Origin: Magnaporthiopsis rhizophila | Lineage: Eukaryota > Ascomycota > Sordariomycetes > Magnaporthales > Magnaporthaceae | Length of the DNA stretch: 64,000 bases | Direction: 5' to 3' | Assembly: GCA_003049465.1 (NCBI GenBank) | Contig: PYSS01000079.1 | Coordinates: 62,848 to 126,847, forward strand | Shown here: positions 10,471 through 23,400 of the stretch, piece after piece | How positions within the stretch are numbered: position 1 is the first letter of the stretch | Layout of the letters: each line of letters opens with the position of its first letter | Notes under the pieces: generated by a model | What the model was told of the DNA's origin: nothing | What the model saw: the letters and a program-made list of their open reading frames with translations, nothing else | The model's database searches: none | Position numbers and translations under genes: made by a program

Positions 10471-11887
10471 GGCCTGCTGGATTTGTCGCGACGGCTTACG
10501 AACGGGTCAAGTCTGATGAGAGAAGCTGCGCTGCCGGCAGGCAAGATTATTTGGTGGGGTGCAGCTTCCATTACGGCGCAGCCACAGTGAGGCCTTGCGC
10601 CACAGATGGAAATCTTTTGGGGCTCCGTGCCGGCCCTGCATATCGTCGCACTGGGGGCGGGCAACCAGCAAAACGCATCACATCATGGATAGCCGAGCCA
10701 CAGCGCAACCCTGCGGACGCGCCATCTGCATCAGCGCCCGTCCCCGAAATATCTGGGAGAGCTTGCTTGTGTCGGGGATGCCCCCCTGCATTATCTTGTC
10801 TATGCCGAGCGCGTGACTGTGAATGGGGATTTTCTAGGCTCCGCGTGCGCAAGCATTTCTTCTTCTCGTTCCCCCGCGCCCCTCGGAGAGTTAGCGCAGA
10901 ATCCTTGCCATTAAAAACGCGACTTGTTCTTTTGCTCCGTAATTTGATGCGTGCCGCACCGCCCTAGCCCCTGTCAGTGGCGGTTGCTGTCTGTCTGTCT
11001 GTCTGCCACCCATCCATGTCCCCGAATATATAGTAGGAAACAAGATCAGGAGTGGAAACGTTTCCGAATCCCCTTGAATTTGGAAAACCATGGCAGCGCG
11101 CTGGGCAATGTGCCCTCAGGGCCTCCTTCTGGCACAGCATTCCCCGCCGCCTCCCGGCACAGCTAGCCCGAAACAGGCAATGCTTGGTCTTGGAGGAGCA
11201 ACTGGACCCAGATCGGCCACTGTGCGCAGCACGGTACAGCCATTTCAGGAGCTCCTGCAATCATGCCCTGACGTCGCTGCTGCTTGAGACCTAAGGCTGT
11301 GCGAGCCGTGCTTACACTGCCCAGATGGATGGCAATGCATTTCGCATCATCCCCAGCTAATTCCCGCAGCATTGGGCCGCGCTTGCACTGTATGAGCTCT
11401 ACAGTACCACCCACCACCTTCCACCACCAGGCCGCATCATCCGCGACGCACCCGCACTGAGTGCCACCTACAGCCCGCCCCGGCTACCTAAAACGAGCTG
11501 GCCCGACCAAGGAAGCGTACGGCGCCGTGAACCGCAGGCAGCGGCATCATCAATCCTGTGATCTTGTCCCCAGACTCACCCGCCATTTTGCTCTGCATTT
11601 GCCATTTTGGCCGGGCGCCACAACGGCTTCCCCGCTCTCTGACCCCCCAGCGGGCCGTTTATCCCTGCATCTGTCCGGAGCGCTGCTGTCTCGGAAAGAT
11701 TTGTCGTGTCGTGTCCCAGCCTGTGGAATACCTGACCCAGCCTTCCATTCACAAACATTGACCACCCCCGCATTCGCCCTCCATTTTGCAGCTGCCGCCG
11801 CGCCCACCACAGCACAGCACAGCCAGCCAGCCAGCCTTGAACTTTTAGCCATTGTCCCCGACTGCACACCTTGCAGCCGACGCCACC
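10471..11887. promoter_or_regulatory. Divergent intergenic region between RTR1 and BBC1
   Basis: About 1.4 kb containing both promoters and leaders. A short CTGT run (about 10987-11005), an A/T element GAATATATAG near 11025, and a CAGC/CCAG repeat (11810-11835) just upstream of the BBC1 start are visible. No coding sequence is convincing. Confidence 0.55.
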
Positions 11888-14800
11888 ATGGCTACCAACT
11901 TCAAGGTCAAGGCTCTTTTTGAGTACTCGTCCCCGCACGAGGACGACCTACAGTTCGCCGCCGGCCAGATCATCACCGTGACCGAGGAAGAGGACGACGA
12001 CTGGTACATGGGCGAGTATGTCGACGACGCTGGGGCCAAGCACGAAGGCATTTTCCCTCGCAATTTTGTCGAGAAGTACGAGCCTGTTGCTCCCCCTCGC
12101 CCGACCCGGACCCGCGCCAAGAAGGACTCAGACCCGGTGGCATCGCCTCCTCCGCTCCCGCCTGTGGAGCTGCCGACCAGCGACCCGGCGCCCTCCTCCA
12201 AGCCCCTGAATGAGGAGGAAGAGCCCGAGCCTGCTGCTGCCTCCGCCGCTCCAGCGCCGCCCGTTCTCCCGACATCGCCCCCGCCCGAGGCCCCCCCCGC
12301 TCCGGCTCCCCCGCTCCCTCCAGTGTCGTCTACTCCCCCGCCTCTGCCTAAGGCTGCCGAGCCTCAGGCCACATCGCCACCTACTTCGGCGGCCAAGCCC
12401 AAGCCCGGCGCACCCCCGCTCCCGGCGGCAAAACCCACCGGCAATGCGTTCAGGGATCGCATAGCTGCTTTCAACAAGGCTGCCGCGCCGCCCGTAACTC
12501 CTTTCAAGCCCAGTGGGCTAAGTGGAAGCTCTGGTTTTATCAAGAAGCCATTTGTCGCGCCACCGCCGAGCAGGAACGCATACGTGCCTCCTCCTCGCGA
12601 GGCTCCGACGACAAAGGTCTATCGCCGTGACGAAGACCCTGAAATCAAGGAGAGGGAACAGGAAAATCTCCAAAGTGCCGAAAAGGCCGGCCTGGTCGCC
12701 GGTAGCTCCCAAAGCGCTGAGGGCGATGACGAGCCAAAGCCTTTGAGCCTCAAGGAGCGCATGGCTCTGCTCCAAAAACAACAGCAGGAGCAGGCCCAAC
12801 GCCACGCCGATGCTGCCGCCAAGAGGGAGAAGCCCAAGAGGCCCGCCAAGAAGCGCGTCGAGAGCAACGACGGGGCAGACGACGGTGAATCGTCGCAGTC
12901 CGCGCTGCCCCCGCTTGAGCGCCAGGAAAGCGGGGAAACGGCAGGTCGGCCATCGGTCGATGAGCCGCCTGTCGGGCGTGCCAACCGGAGAAAGTCGTCC
13001 ACCAGGGGCCTGGGCGAGCCGAACGATGGTAATGAGGCGGATCTCTCGGGAGCAGGTGATACAACCGAGGGCCAGGAAGACCTTACTGAACGCGAGGACA
13101 GCGACGACAAACCATCTCTCCCTATCCGGGTGGCTGGCCCCGCCGCTGAGGCGCCCGGGGTCGAGGGGGCCGAAGAGGAGGAGGAAGAAGAGGAGGATGA
13201 AGATGTTGACCCCGAGGTCCGGCGAAAGGAAGAGTTACGCGCAAGAATGGCCAAGATGAGTGGAGGGATGGGGATGGCCGGCATGTTTGGGATGCCGATG
13301 CCCTCCCCGTCTGTTCCTGCAAAAAAGAAGAAGGCCCCGCCGGCGCCAGCCGAGAGGCGGTCGAGTGAGGCGCCCGACGCCTCGCCATCGCCACCCTTCC
13401 AGCCTCCTCCAGTGCCTGCCATGATGATGGCACTCCCCGGCTTATCTGCTAAGCGTCCGGAGGAGAGTGCGCCCATCCCCGAAGAGCAAACTGAAGGCCC
13501 GGGGGCAGAAAACAACGACGATGGGGACGGAAGCACACCGATGCAGGCCGCGCCACCCGCCATAGGCAGTAAGACACGCCCTACAAGACCTTTACGAGCG
13601 TCGGGATTGTTGGAATACCTACTCACCTGATACTACTCATAGTGCTTGCCCGCGTGCCTACTGGCGGCGCCCCTCCTGTTCCAAGCGGCCGGCCAGCGCC
13701 GCCGCCTGTGCCATCTGAAGGTATTTCACTCGTTCTTTGTGGAAGCTCGACCCGCCCCGGCAGACGCCTTCGCGGTGAGGATTAATAACTGACGCGCAAC
13801 AGGTCGACCTCCTCCAGCGCCACCGGTATCCGGGCTGAAATCCCCGAGCGCAGGGTCCGAATCGGACGACGAACTGTCGGAGAGGGCCCAGGACAGCCTC
13901 GCGACTCCACGCGGAGAAGCGCCGCCGGCCACCAGGGCACCGCCGCCGCCGCCGCCGCCCGTGACAGTGCCGTCTTCTACGGACCCCGGGTCGCCCCGCT
14001 CTCCCGTGTCCAAGCAACCAACGCTCCCAGGCGGGGACATGTCCCCGACCTCTTCAACTGGTTCCTCGAGCAAGCGCGCGAGCCGGGTTCCTCCGCCCAT
14101 CCCCGGCTTCATGCCGGCCTCTCCGCCCGCGCAGACGCGGCCTCCGCCGCCGCCGCCTCCTGGAGGCCTCAGCCGGCGGTCTACCGCAGACAACAATCGC
14201 CCGCTTTCACCCACCACCGCTTTCCGCAAGGAAGAGCCGAACGGCGAGGACGAGGTGACGGAATATGAGGGAGACTACGACACGGACATTGCGTCGTCGG
14301 TGCCGCACAAGGAAGCTCTCAAGTCGCACGTGCGCGACTCAAGCTTTGAGGAGACTGCTTCGGCGTCGTCGCCGACGATGGCGGCCCCTCCTGCCCTGCC
14401 GCCCTCGCTGCCTCCGCCAGTCCCATCTTCGAACGCGCCTCGTGCTCCTCCGCCAGTCCCAAGCATGCCACCCCCGCCGCCGGACAGCAGGCCCTCGACA
14501 GGTATGCCTCGCGCTGCTCCGCCGCCACCACCTCCCGCCAAGGAAGCCCCAAAGCAAGACGACGACTACGATCCCTTCAACTATACCTCGTCTCGGGCCC
14601 CTCCGGCTGCTCCTAGCCACCCGCCGCCGCCGTCTAAATCGCCCGAGCCCATATTCTCTCCGCCGGAACCGCCCGCGATGCCACCTTCGATGCCACCTTC
14701 GATACCACCCACGCCGCCACCCGCGCCGCCACCAGCCATGCCACCCGCGATGCCGAGCTTCCAGCCTCCGCCACCCCAGACCCGAGTCCCGCCTCCCGCG

Positions 14801-15673
14801 CCGCCTAGTAATCGCGCTCCGCCTCGGCCGTCTCTAGAAGTACAGCGCTCGGTAACAAACACGCGGAGATCCATTGACTTCTCACGGCCGTCAATGGAGT
14901 CGGGCTTTGTTGCCAACGACGTTGACTTGGCGCCGCAGTCCGGCTGGTGGCTCCAGCCCAAGGGTCTCCCGCCGCAGCTGCAGGGGCGCAAGGACATCTT
15001 CTTCGAGTCGGAGGAATCGCAGTCGGTAGATCAAGGGAAGACCATGGTGACTCGTGACCTGTACATCTTGTACCAGGACTATTCGCAGACTGTCATCACG
15101 GTCACTTTCGACCCCCAAGACACGTCCAATGCACACCTCGACCAGCGGCACGAGCCTCCGCCACGTGCGCTGCGGCAGGATCAGCTGGAGGAGTCGTACG
15201 AGCGGTTCGGGCGGCTGATATCAACGGCCGTCACAAGCAAGAAGGATACGGTGGTTGGCGACGGGACGCCTCAGGGCCTCGTCTACGAGCTGCTGCGGCC
15301 TCTGGGTGATGCCCTGCTCCCAGTGGGCACCCGAGCCTATGGCGCGCTTGTCTACTCCAACCTGGCCAACGCCAGCACGACGCTCAACGACGAGATCCGG
15401 CCAGGCGACATCATGTCGGTGCGCAACGCCAAGTTCCAGGGCAAGCACGGGCCGATGCACGCCAAATACAGTGTTGAGATCGGCAAGCCGGACCATGTGG
15501 CGGTGGTGGCCGAGTGGGACGGGACCAAGCGCAAGGTGCGGGCATGGGAGCAGGGGCGTGAGAGCAAGAAGGTGAAGCTCGAGAGCTTCAAGCTTGACGA
15601 CCTGCGCAGTGGCGAAATCAAGATCTGGCGCGTGATGCCGCGCAGCTGGGTCGGCTGGGAGGGGCAAAATTAG
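11888..15673 (+). CDS. BBC1: SH3-domain actin-patch protein BBC1/MTI1 (myosin-I regulator)
   Basis: Three exons: 11888-13568, 13643-13720 and 13803-15673, giving 1209 aa. Introns are 74 and 82 nt, both GT..AG and in phase 1. The ATG at 11888 has a strong context (GCCACCATGG) and starts directly at the SH3 domain (residues about 1-65, with ALFEYSSPHEDDLQF and GIFPRNFVEKYEP). A very long Pro-, Ala- and Glu-rich region follows, with many poly-Pro tracts that could bind SH3 or WW partners. The conserved C-terminal domain starts at about residue 967 (GWWLQPKGLPPQL) and runs to the end. In yeast the protein binds type I myosins and restrains Arp2/3 activation at cortical actin patches. The short middle exon lies wholly in the Pro-rich region. 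Confidence 0.92.
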
Positions 15674-16152
15674 GACACCAATCCCGTCTCTACGCCATAT
15701 GCTCACCCCTTGGTGTTGACGGCGACGCGTTCGGCCGATACTGCTACTGCCGTTGCTGCCGCTGCTCTTGCGGTCCATGGACGTCGTCAGGCGCCGCGTC
15801 TCAGAGGCGGAGAAGGTAGCATAGTCCAAGGATCAGGATCATCAGCCTGGGCTCCGCTGTGGAGACGCTGCGCCTGCGGGAGGCCGATTCGGGGGCTCCA
15901 ACAGCCGTGAGTGGGCTTGTCGAAGGAGGTGTCTTAACTGTTTATAAACTAGGTTTGTTGATGACGGAAAGGGATCTGCTGTCACATTGATGCCTGCGAA
16001 AGCTGTGGCTGTTGTTGTGCGTGCGGAATGGGGGAGTTTGTCTGACAGGTTCTGACAGGTTTTAGGTGTCATTGTCGGCGTGTTGGTGGGAGCGAAGACG
16101 CGCTCGCTCGCTTGGATGCGGGTCTCTGCGTCTCGCTTGACTCACATGCACT

Positions 16153-16194
16153 GTGTTGTTGTTGCTGTTATGTTGTTGTTGCTGTTGTTGTTGT
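16153..16194. repeat. GTT/GCT trinucleotide microsatellite
   Basis: An interrupted run of TGT/TGC triplets in intergenic DNA downstream of BBC1. Confidence 0.8.
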
Positions 16195-18477
16195 TTTTTC
16201 TTTTGTTCTGTTCGGATCATACCTAAAGCATCATAACTGCCATTTTTCATGTTCCCACTCGTAAAAACATGGATGTTTTACCCCCAACGAACTAACTACC
16301 TTAGTATCTCCATGTTAGCTCTGTGAAACGGCTGCCCATGCAGATCCGCGTCGCACTGCAGTGTGTATTCCGCGTATGCAGTCAGTTGTGTTGGCTGCAA
16401 CGTTGGGGGATTGCGGCTTGTGCACTGCCATAAGGAACGGGGCGTCTGGCAGCCTGCCCGGCCCTTGACGGGGAGCGGACGAAGGGCAACGAGGCCTTTT
16501 CGGTGTTGAGCCGCAAATTCTAGGCAGCTGTGCTCGCTTGTTCGTCGAGGGTCTCTGCAGTTAATCACGGCTGCAGACAGACCGAGCCGCTGTGTGGTAG
16601 TTGGTCCCGTTGCCCGCCCGCCTATTTTTGTCTAGGATCACTATAATCTGTCACAATATGGTTCGTGTGTTTCTGCACATGTCGGTGGGATGGTGGTGGT
16701 GGTGGCAAAAGATAATTTCTCCGCCCTAGCCGCCTGCTATTTTGCCTTCTTTTTCCATCACCCCCTTTTTTTTTTTGGTCGCAAATGCAACTCTAGACTT
16801 TCACACACCCCCCTCTCTCGGCCCCTTCATCGTCATCATCATCGCCATAGGGCGACGGGACAAAGGCGGCGAAGGCGGGCGGCGGAGAGGCGGCGGAGGC
16901 GGCGAAGGCGGAGGTGCAAGTTTGGCAACACGGGAATTAGGGTCGGGCATGGATCCTTTTTGCGGGCGAACGTGCGGGCTCCGCCACGCCACCGCAGGCA
17001 TCCTGCCCTTTCGCCCCCTCCACTTTGTCCGTCCCGTTCGCCACTACCAGCCCGGAATGGAAGGGAAACGAAAAAAAAAAAAAAAAAAAAAGGATTTCAC
17101 TTTTTCCGGGCGGCCGAGGGTTCCATGAACATGCAACCACGAAGCAAGGGGAAGCTGCATGTGTAAGGGTCCCTCCCTCCCTATCTGCATATGCACGGAT
17201 GTGTCAGACCGAAACTTTGACAACTCCGTTCTCCCCGTCGGCGCGGACCGCGCTGTCAGATATTCTAAGCCGCCCAACAGCACCCACGGTGGATGCGGGT
17301 CAGTACGACTATACATATATCGTCTATAGTGTGTGGAGAGATCCGCCAGCGGCCTTGTTGGTTCGCCCTAGGGCTGGCTGAAAAGATGACCATGACCGTG
17401 GCTTAATTGCTTTTCCCGCCGAGAAGCAGCCGCATCCGTCCGTGCGGGGCCGGGTGTGAGACTTGCTGTGCCGCAGGGCAGGGCTGTCGGCGGCGTTGGC
17501 ATGCCAGATGTCTCGGATAGTCAATACAACAGATGAACTGCATACCCCAAGGTGGGAAGGAAATGGCCGCTGACCTGACTGCCTGGCACGCGCAGAGCCT
17601 CAGTCAAGGTAGTACGGCAGCTGCGTGGGCAGGCACATGTAAGAACGCGGCAAAAAGTGGGTGGTAGTGCGTCTCGGTTCAAGGCATCGGGACAGGCAGG
17701 CAGGCGGGCAGATAGATGATGAGGCGTCGAATTATGCGTGGATTGAGTGATTAAAATTTTTGTTTTTTCTGCCTTTATGTTTGACGACCCTCGCCAAGGA
17801 GGGGGCTCGTAGAGTTATATCCAATATCCCAATATGAAATGTCGACGAAAAAGGAAACCCATTACAAAGAAGAGGGTGGTGGTGATGTGTGATCACCCCT
17901 GTCTTGTCGTTGCCTGAGCAAAAGGAAATATCATCCCTAGACGCCTGCCTGCCGGCCATTCCGTCCAGTATCCAGTTATCCATACCCATCGCGAGTTGGG
18001 TGTATGCCAAGTTATTATCCTCCAAGAAAAAAAGTAGAAACTCCAATGGTCCTGTGTAAGCCCCCGAGACGGGAAAAGAAATTCAAAACAAAGTAGAAAG
18101 TTCCAGCTGAGCCATCCAGGCCATTGTTACATGACAACAAAAAATAGTGATTAGTTGCAGGAAAAGAAACGGTACTAAGAAAAATCAGATCCGACCGCCC
18201 AGATACACTTTTTTTTCGTAACCTCGTAAAAAAAAAAAAAAAACCAAAAAAAACCGGTGGGATGGCCCGCCTTTCACCGCCGAGCTCCCCGGGAGAACTG
18301 TTCGATATTTTGCTGCTGTTGCCGCTGTGTTTTTTGCCCGCTGTTGTAAGGCGACTTTTTGGTGTCAATCTGCGTTTCCGCTTCGCTCACACCAGGAGGA
18401 ACATCCAAAGAGTCTCCACTCCGGATGCTTCTACCCCCTCGACGCTGTAAGGAAAAAATCCAGCAAAGCTAGGAGAG

Positions 18478-18502
18478 TAGGTAGGTAGGTAGGTAGGTAG
18501 GT
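18478..18502. repeat. TAGG tetranucleotide microsatellite
   Basis: About six consecutive TAGG units in the 3' flank of the following minus-strand gene. The same TAGGTAGG word recurs in several other intergenic stretches of this window. Confidence 0.85.
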
Positions 18503-18658
18503 GGTAGGTATGTGGAGGAAAAAGATGTGTGAGACGAAGCCAACCAAAACGCCGTGTAGACAATAGAAGTAATGAAAGATTAGGTTGACAATTTGGTACA
18601 GTTGGCGAGATATGATGTTGTGAAAAGGGCCCGAGAAGAATGGTGAGGTGTGCCTCGG

Positions 18659-20483
18659 TCAGTAGGCAGGGATGGCATATCTGTGCCGCCCGACGTCGTG
18701 CTGCTGGTATCCATGCTCGTACACGGTGTGACCATAGCCGTCGTCGTGCTTGCCGTACTTGTCTCCATGCGGAGCTGAAGGAGCAGGCTTGGAGGGCGAT
18801 GTGGGTGACCCTGCCGAGTTCCTTCGGCCAAAGACCTGGCGGATGAAGGCCTTGGGCCCGACCGAGTCGAGGTTTACGGTCCGCGATGTCATGGGGATGC
18901 GGTGCATCTTGGGCGTCTGCCACCGCTCCTTGATGCAGTCGTCGACGAGGGCGATGAGACCTGTGGCCACGATGACGCTGGTGGGGGAGCCGTTTGCGTT
19001 AGAATAATGGTTTCGGTGCGATGCAGTATAGGGCCAAGCTCCGTGGCAAAACAGAGAATACTTACTCGGCGACGTCGGTCATGGCGTCAAGCACGCTCTC
19101 GTCGTTGATCCACATGTGGCAGGGCGGAACCCAGCCGCCGGCCTCCTCGTCATCGGCTACCTGTATGGGAGAGCGCGTCTCAGGCACGATGTGGGCGACG
19201 ATCGAGTTGGCGGAGTCACCCTTCTTCTTGGCAGCGCCGCCGTCGCGCAGCAGGTGAAAGGACACGGCGCCAGTGTGCTTGTCGGTCGTGCGCCTCCACG
19301 AGTACTTGTGGCCCCACCACTCAAAGTCATAGCGCTTCGAGTCGGAACTCGACTTGCCGCGACGCTCAATATCGACACGGGCGTAGTTGCTGAACTCGAG
19401 CTTGATGATGTTGGTGGGAAGGGCGGGTTGTACGGGCGCGGCCGTCTTCTTGGCGGCGTTGCCCCAGAAAGGGGGCTCGTGGTCCGACGACGACGAGCTC
19501 CCGCTCGTGCCAGGCCGCCTGGTGGCGGCCACGGCGGCGGCGGGGCTGGTCTGGGTGCGCTTGGACTGGGGGCGGGACGAGAGGTTCTTGATGGCGCTGC
19601 TCACGGCGCGGGGCAGCGACGGGCGGGCGGCCTCCTGGCGCTTCTCAACGGGCGACGCCGTCGTCGAGTAGGTGGAGCAGTTCGAGTCCGACGCGGCGGC
19701 TTCCCGGTTGTCCTTGAGGGAGGCAGGAGCGGCGGGTGATGCGTACTTGCGCTTCGAGTTGCACACCTCGCGGCCCGAGTCGCGGCAGTAGCGGCGCAGA
19801 GAGAACTCGCGGCGGGCGAGGTCGTACATGCGCAGGTGAAAGAGCTGGGCGGCGCCCCTGCGGCGGCTGGAGCGCACAGGGGTGTCGACGCGCAGGTTCA
19901 TGTTGCCGTCGGACGTGAACTCGTCATGGCGGATCGAGAGCCGGTTCAGGCTGGGGAAGAGCCTGGCGAACTCGTTCGGGGTCGTGGGCCTCACGTTGGG
20001 CTCCACAACCTCGTGGCGGTAGATGGGCAGGGGTGGGATCTCGTCGCGGTTGTTGGACCGCTGCGAGTCGTCATCGTCCTCCTCGTCTGCCAGGTTGGCC
20101 TGGGACGGGCTGGTCGAGGCGTACGTGTCGACCGAGTCGCGAGGGTGCACGCAGGTGCCAGGGGAAAGATCCTCATACGACTGAGAATCGCTCCAATCCT
20201 CCTCGTACACCGCGGCCGAGTGCTGCGGCTTCCGATGTGGCTGCTGCTGGTGAACCACGGGCTTGGTGGCAGTGCCGCTTGGCTTTGCGGTCCTGACGTG
20301 AGAGCCACGGATCGAGTTGGCGATTGTGGTGGCATTGCTGCTGGTGCTCTGGTACGACTCGGTACTCCTGGTGCCGTGCGAGTCACGGGTCGAGGTGCTC
20401 TTTGAGCTTTTGGAGCTCTTGGTAGAGCTCTTGTTGCTCTTGGTGCTCTTGGTGGAGCTGGGGACCCTTGTTAATGAGGGCAT
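18659..20483 (-). CDS. Unrecognised fungal protein with Ser/Lys-rich N-terminus and conserved-looking C-terminal domain
   Basis: Two exons: 20483-19066 and 18977-18659, giving 578 aa. The 88-nt intron is GT..AG and splits an Asp codon, and the joined frame continues without interruption to TGA. The N-terminus is strongly low-complexity, with repeated TKS, NKS and SKS units. The middle is Ser/Pro-rich and contains a basic, aromatic block (about 225-265, LFHLRMYDLARREFSLRRYCRDSG). The C-terminal part looks folded: IKLEFSNYARVDIERR, RYDFEWWGHKYSWRR, a His/Leu strand segment, PPCHMWINDES, and a helix ending IALVDDCIKERWQ. I do not recognise the family; the beta-rich, Trp-containing core is compatible with a small ligand- or lipid-binding domain, but that is a guess. 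A large gene-free region lies upstream. Confidence 0.75.
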
Positions 20484-23400
20484 GATGGTGTAGGTGGTTG
20501 TGAGGCGGGTGAAGGTGGTTGAGGTGTTGAGGGAAGATAGAGAGAGGGAGATTGCTGGTCGATGAGGGGACGGCAGCCGGAGAAGCGGGATGGCGATGGG
20601 AGGAGGAATGACGAGGTTATATATCCCGACGCGCGAGGGAGCGTGGCCCGTCCCGGATGAGAAGCCGTTTGAGGACGTGGGCCAGGTCAGGAGGGTGGGT
20701 TAGGCGCCGACAAGGCAAACCAAAGTATTGGCCCTCGAGGACGGCCGGCCGGGGACGACAAGATGCCGCCTAGCAGGGGTGGATGACAACGAAGAAGTGT
20801 TGGGCTCGATCGGGACCGTGACGGCAGACGTCAGGGCCGCGGTGGAAGCACGGGGAAGTGTCGACGTGGGCGGCTGCAAGTGGGATAAGGACGCATGGAC
20901 TGTCAGCCAGCGTCTTGGGGGCAACGGTGATGCGGGCGTGGTTGGACGGGAGAGGTGCAGAGGAAAGAGGCACGTAGGAGACGCTATAGATGATACAGAA
21001 GAGGGCTTGCTTTGTCACGATACAGATACAGGGTGCAGATATACAGACTGGAAGGTGGAGAAGAAGGAGGAGGAAGAAGCCGGGAGGATTCGCAGTGAAG
21101 TACATAACGGCCAGTCACGACAGAAGCAGCAGTTGGGTGACATCCATGAACATCCATGGTGTGTGGAGGTACCGTACCACGCCTCTGCCCCAGGGGTTAT
21201 GCCAGGCAGGCGGGCATCCCCTGTCGGGGTGGTCGAGCAGCCCACCGAGGTTTGCGCTCCATTGGGCGCCTCCACTCCACATGTGCAAGAGCTTTTTCCA
21301 TCCTTGTCTTGGCAAAAGCAGTGCTAGTGGTCGCCGGGACTTTGTGGGAGGGCGGACAGTGCTGGGAGCACAGGCGAAGTGGGAGGTACCTCGGGGTGGA
21401 ACAAGGAAAATGGGAGTCAACGTGGTCGGGGTGGGCAGTGACAGTGGAAGCCTGAGGTTGGCAGAATTGACTGGAAGTGGGTGTGGTCGTGTGTGCGGAG
21501 GACTGTCCGCGAATCCGCGCTGTTAACAAGGCGTGGTTCTATCCAGAGGGGTGTGGGCCTCACCTGAGCGAATGGGATGGAGACAGGGGGTGGGGTGGGA
21601 CGCAGGAAGGGACGGTGACTTCGCTAGCGGGCTGGCCAGCGCGCTGCGGCGAAGTCACGGGTTCACCAGCCATCATGTCACTGTGCAGTTTTTTGCCTTC
21701 TCAAAAGCGACCCGACGAGGAACAATAAGCATGCATCCTACTGGCCCACCCTTTGACTCTTTGTCGGGCGGCCAGCCCCACCCTAGGCAGATCCTAGACC
21801 CCAGCAGGAGCCAGTCCCGCAGCGCCGCGGTTGCGCTTTTGAGATCTTCAACCGCCCGCGCCCTCGGAACTTTTTAGCGTTCCTTCACAGTGACAAAGCC
21901 ACGGCCGCCCAATCGGTTCGCGGGGGGGCAAAAGATGTGCGCAATGCGACGCGCGGGAAAATCATCATTCTGCCCGCCGGAATCCCCTTTCTCATCGGTG
22001 TGGTTTCGCAAAAAATAGCCGATCAACTGCGTTCTGCCAACGGGAGACGCCGTTTCGCTGCTGGTGGTGGTCACCGGATGGTGATTATGTATGATTCTGG
22101 AGCGACTGATCGCTGATGAGGTGTTTGTGCCAATTCTTAACCCAGAGAGGCTCAAATGTTCGCGCATGAGGTGGGTGGCCTGTGCCAATTGACCGCTAAA
22201 AACAATAATGTGCTGCGGGTGGTGCGCCTCAGGCAAGGCCTTTCAATAGGCCACAGCAGCTGCGAGTAACACCAGAGAGCCCAGAAGTCGCTCCCGAACG
22301 CCGCCGCTGCCGCGAACACACACATCTGCCCCAGGCCGGAGACGTCGAGGGCATCAATGGCGCGCCAATAATGCACGGGCAAGCGGGGATCGAGTCATGG
22401 ATTATGTGATCATCCAGGCGATTCTCCAGCAGTCGCTTCCCTTCCTTGCTTCCATGACGGCGGCCTTGCGATGCGGTCAGTGGGACTTCAATGATGTGGC
22501 AGTTGGCGGGCATTTTGTCATACCCACACATGGACGAACAAGTTGAGCACATGCTGCCCCGGCCTGCAACTCGCGCATCTGCACCTTTGCACCGCCTTCG
22601 GCCGACCACCAAATTTGGAACCGTGGAGTGGAATCAGAGCTGCCGACGCTTCGCTAAAGGGTTTGTTGCTGCGCCTAAATCCGCGCAACGCAACGCCCCA
22701 TGCCTTGTGGCTTCCAGTAGTTTGGTTCAGTAGATGGCACGCGTCATGCAATGGAATACGAACGGCTGGGATGCTCAATTCCATCTTCTCTGCTTTCAAA
22801 TCTGGTCAAAGATCGGACCGCTGGCCTGCTGTTTCCAATTCAACCTCAGCCAAGGCCGCCCCGAACGCCTCATTTTTGGCCGGGTCCTCGGAGTTTGCCC
22901 AACCAAGCCGGGCTGTCGCAGAGGCAGCCAGCCCAGCTCCATCTCCGGGGCCGGCGGCGAGTCGTTGCTGGCACGCCTAGCAAAACGGGCCAACGAGGCG
23001 GTCACGGGGGCTTTTCTGGGTATCAGCCACCCATCCGGCTTGGGTGCGAATGCCTTGGTGTGTCGGAACCGTCCAATCCGAGGCCTCAAATCATGGGCGC
23101 GGCACTCCTCCAACAGGTCCCCGGCGACAGGCCCTGCTTCCGAAAAGCGGACAGGTACCTGACCGACCCCGTGGAGCTCCCTTTTCGAGGGTCACTTGCC
23201 CCCCGGGGGGTTACCTATCTTCGTGGGCGGGCGTTGTTGACGTGGCAGATGGCGGGCGTCCCTTTGGTTTGCTTCTTTATTTAACATCTTTTTTTTTTTT
23301 GTTCTGGCGGTATGAGTGAGAGAGGCCCACCGAACTGGGCCTAGCTTCCTGGATCTCGTCCTCGGGGCCAGCAAGGGCTTCCGCGGCAGGCAGGACTAAG

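Larger units (their letters stand above)
15674..18658. other. 3-kb convergent intergenic region, no gene recognised
   Basis: This stretch lies between the 3' ends of BBC1 and the next gene. It contains simple repeats: GTT/GCT triplets at 16153-16194, T and A homopolymers near 16768-16780, 17070-17092 and 18206-18255, and a TAGG tetranucleotide run near 18478. Open frames here are short and low-complexity. I see no gene or structured RNA. Confidence 0.55.

Noticed and set aside
12619..13626. 335-codon frame antisense to BBC1 exon 1
   Set aside because: Low-complexity Ser/Gly/Arg mirror of the Pro-rich BBC1 region.
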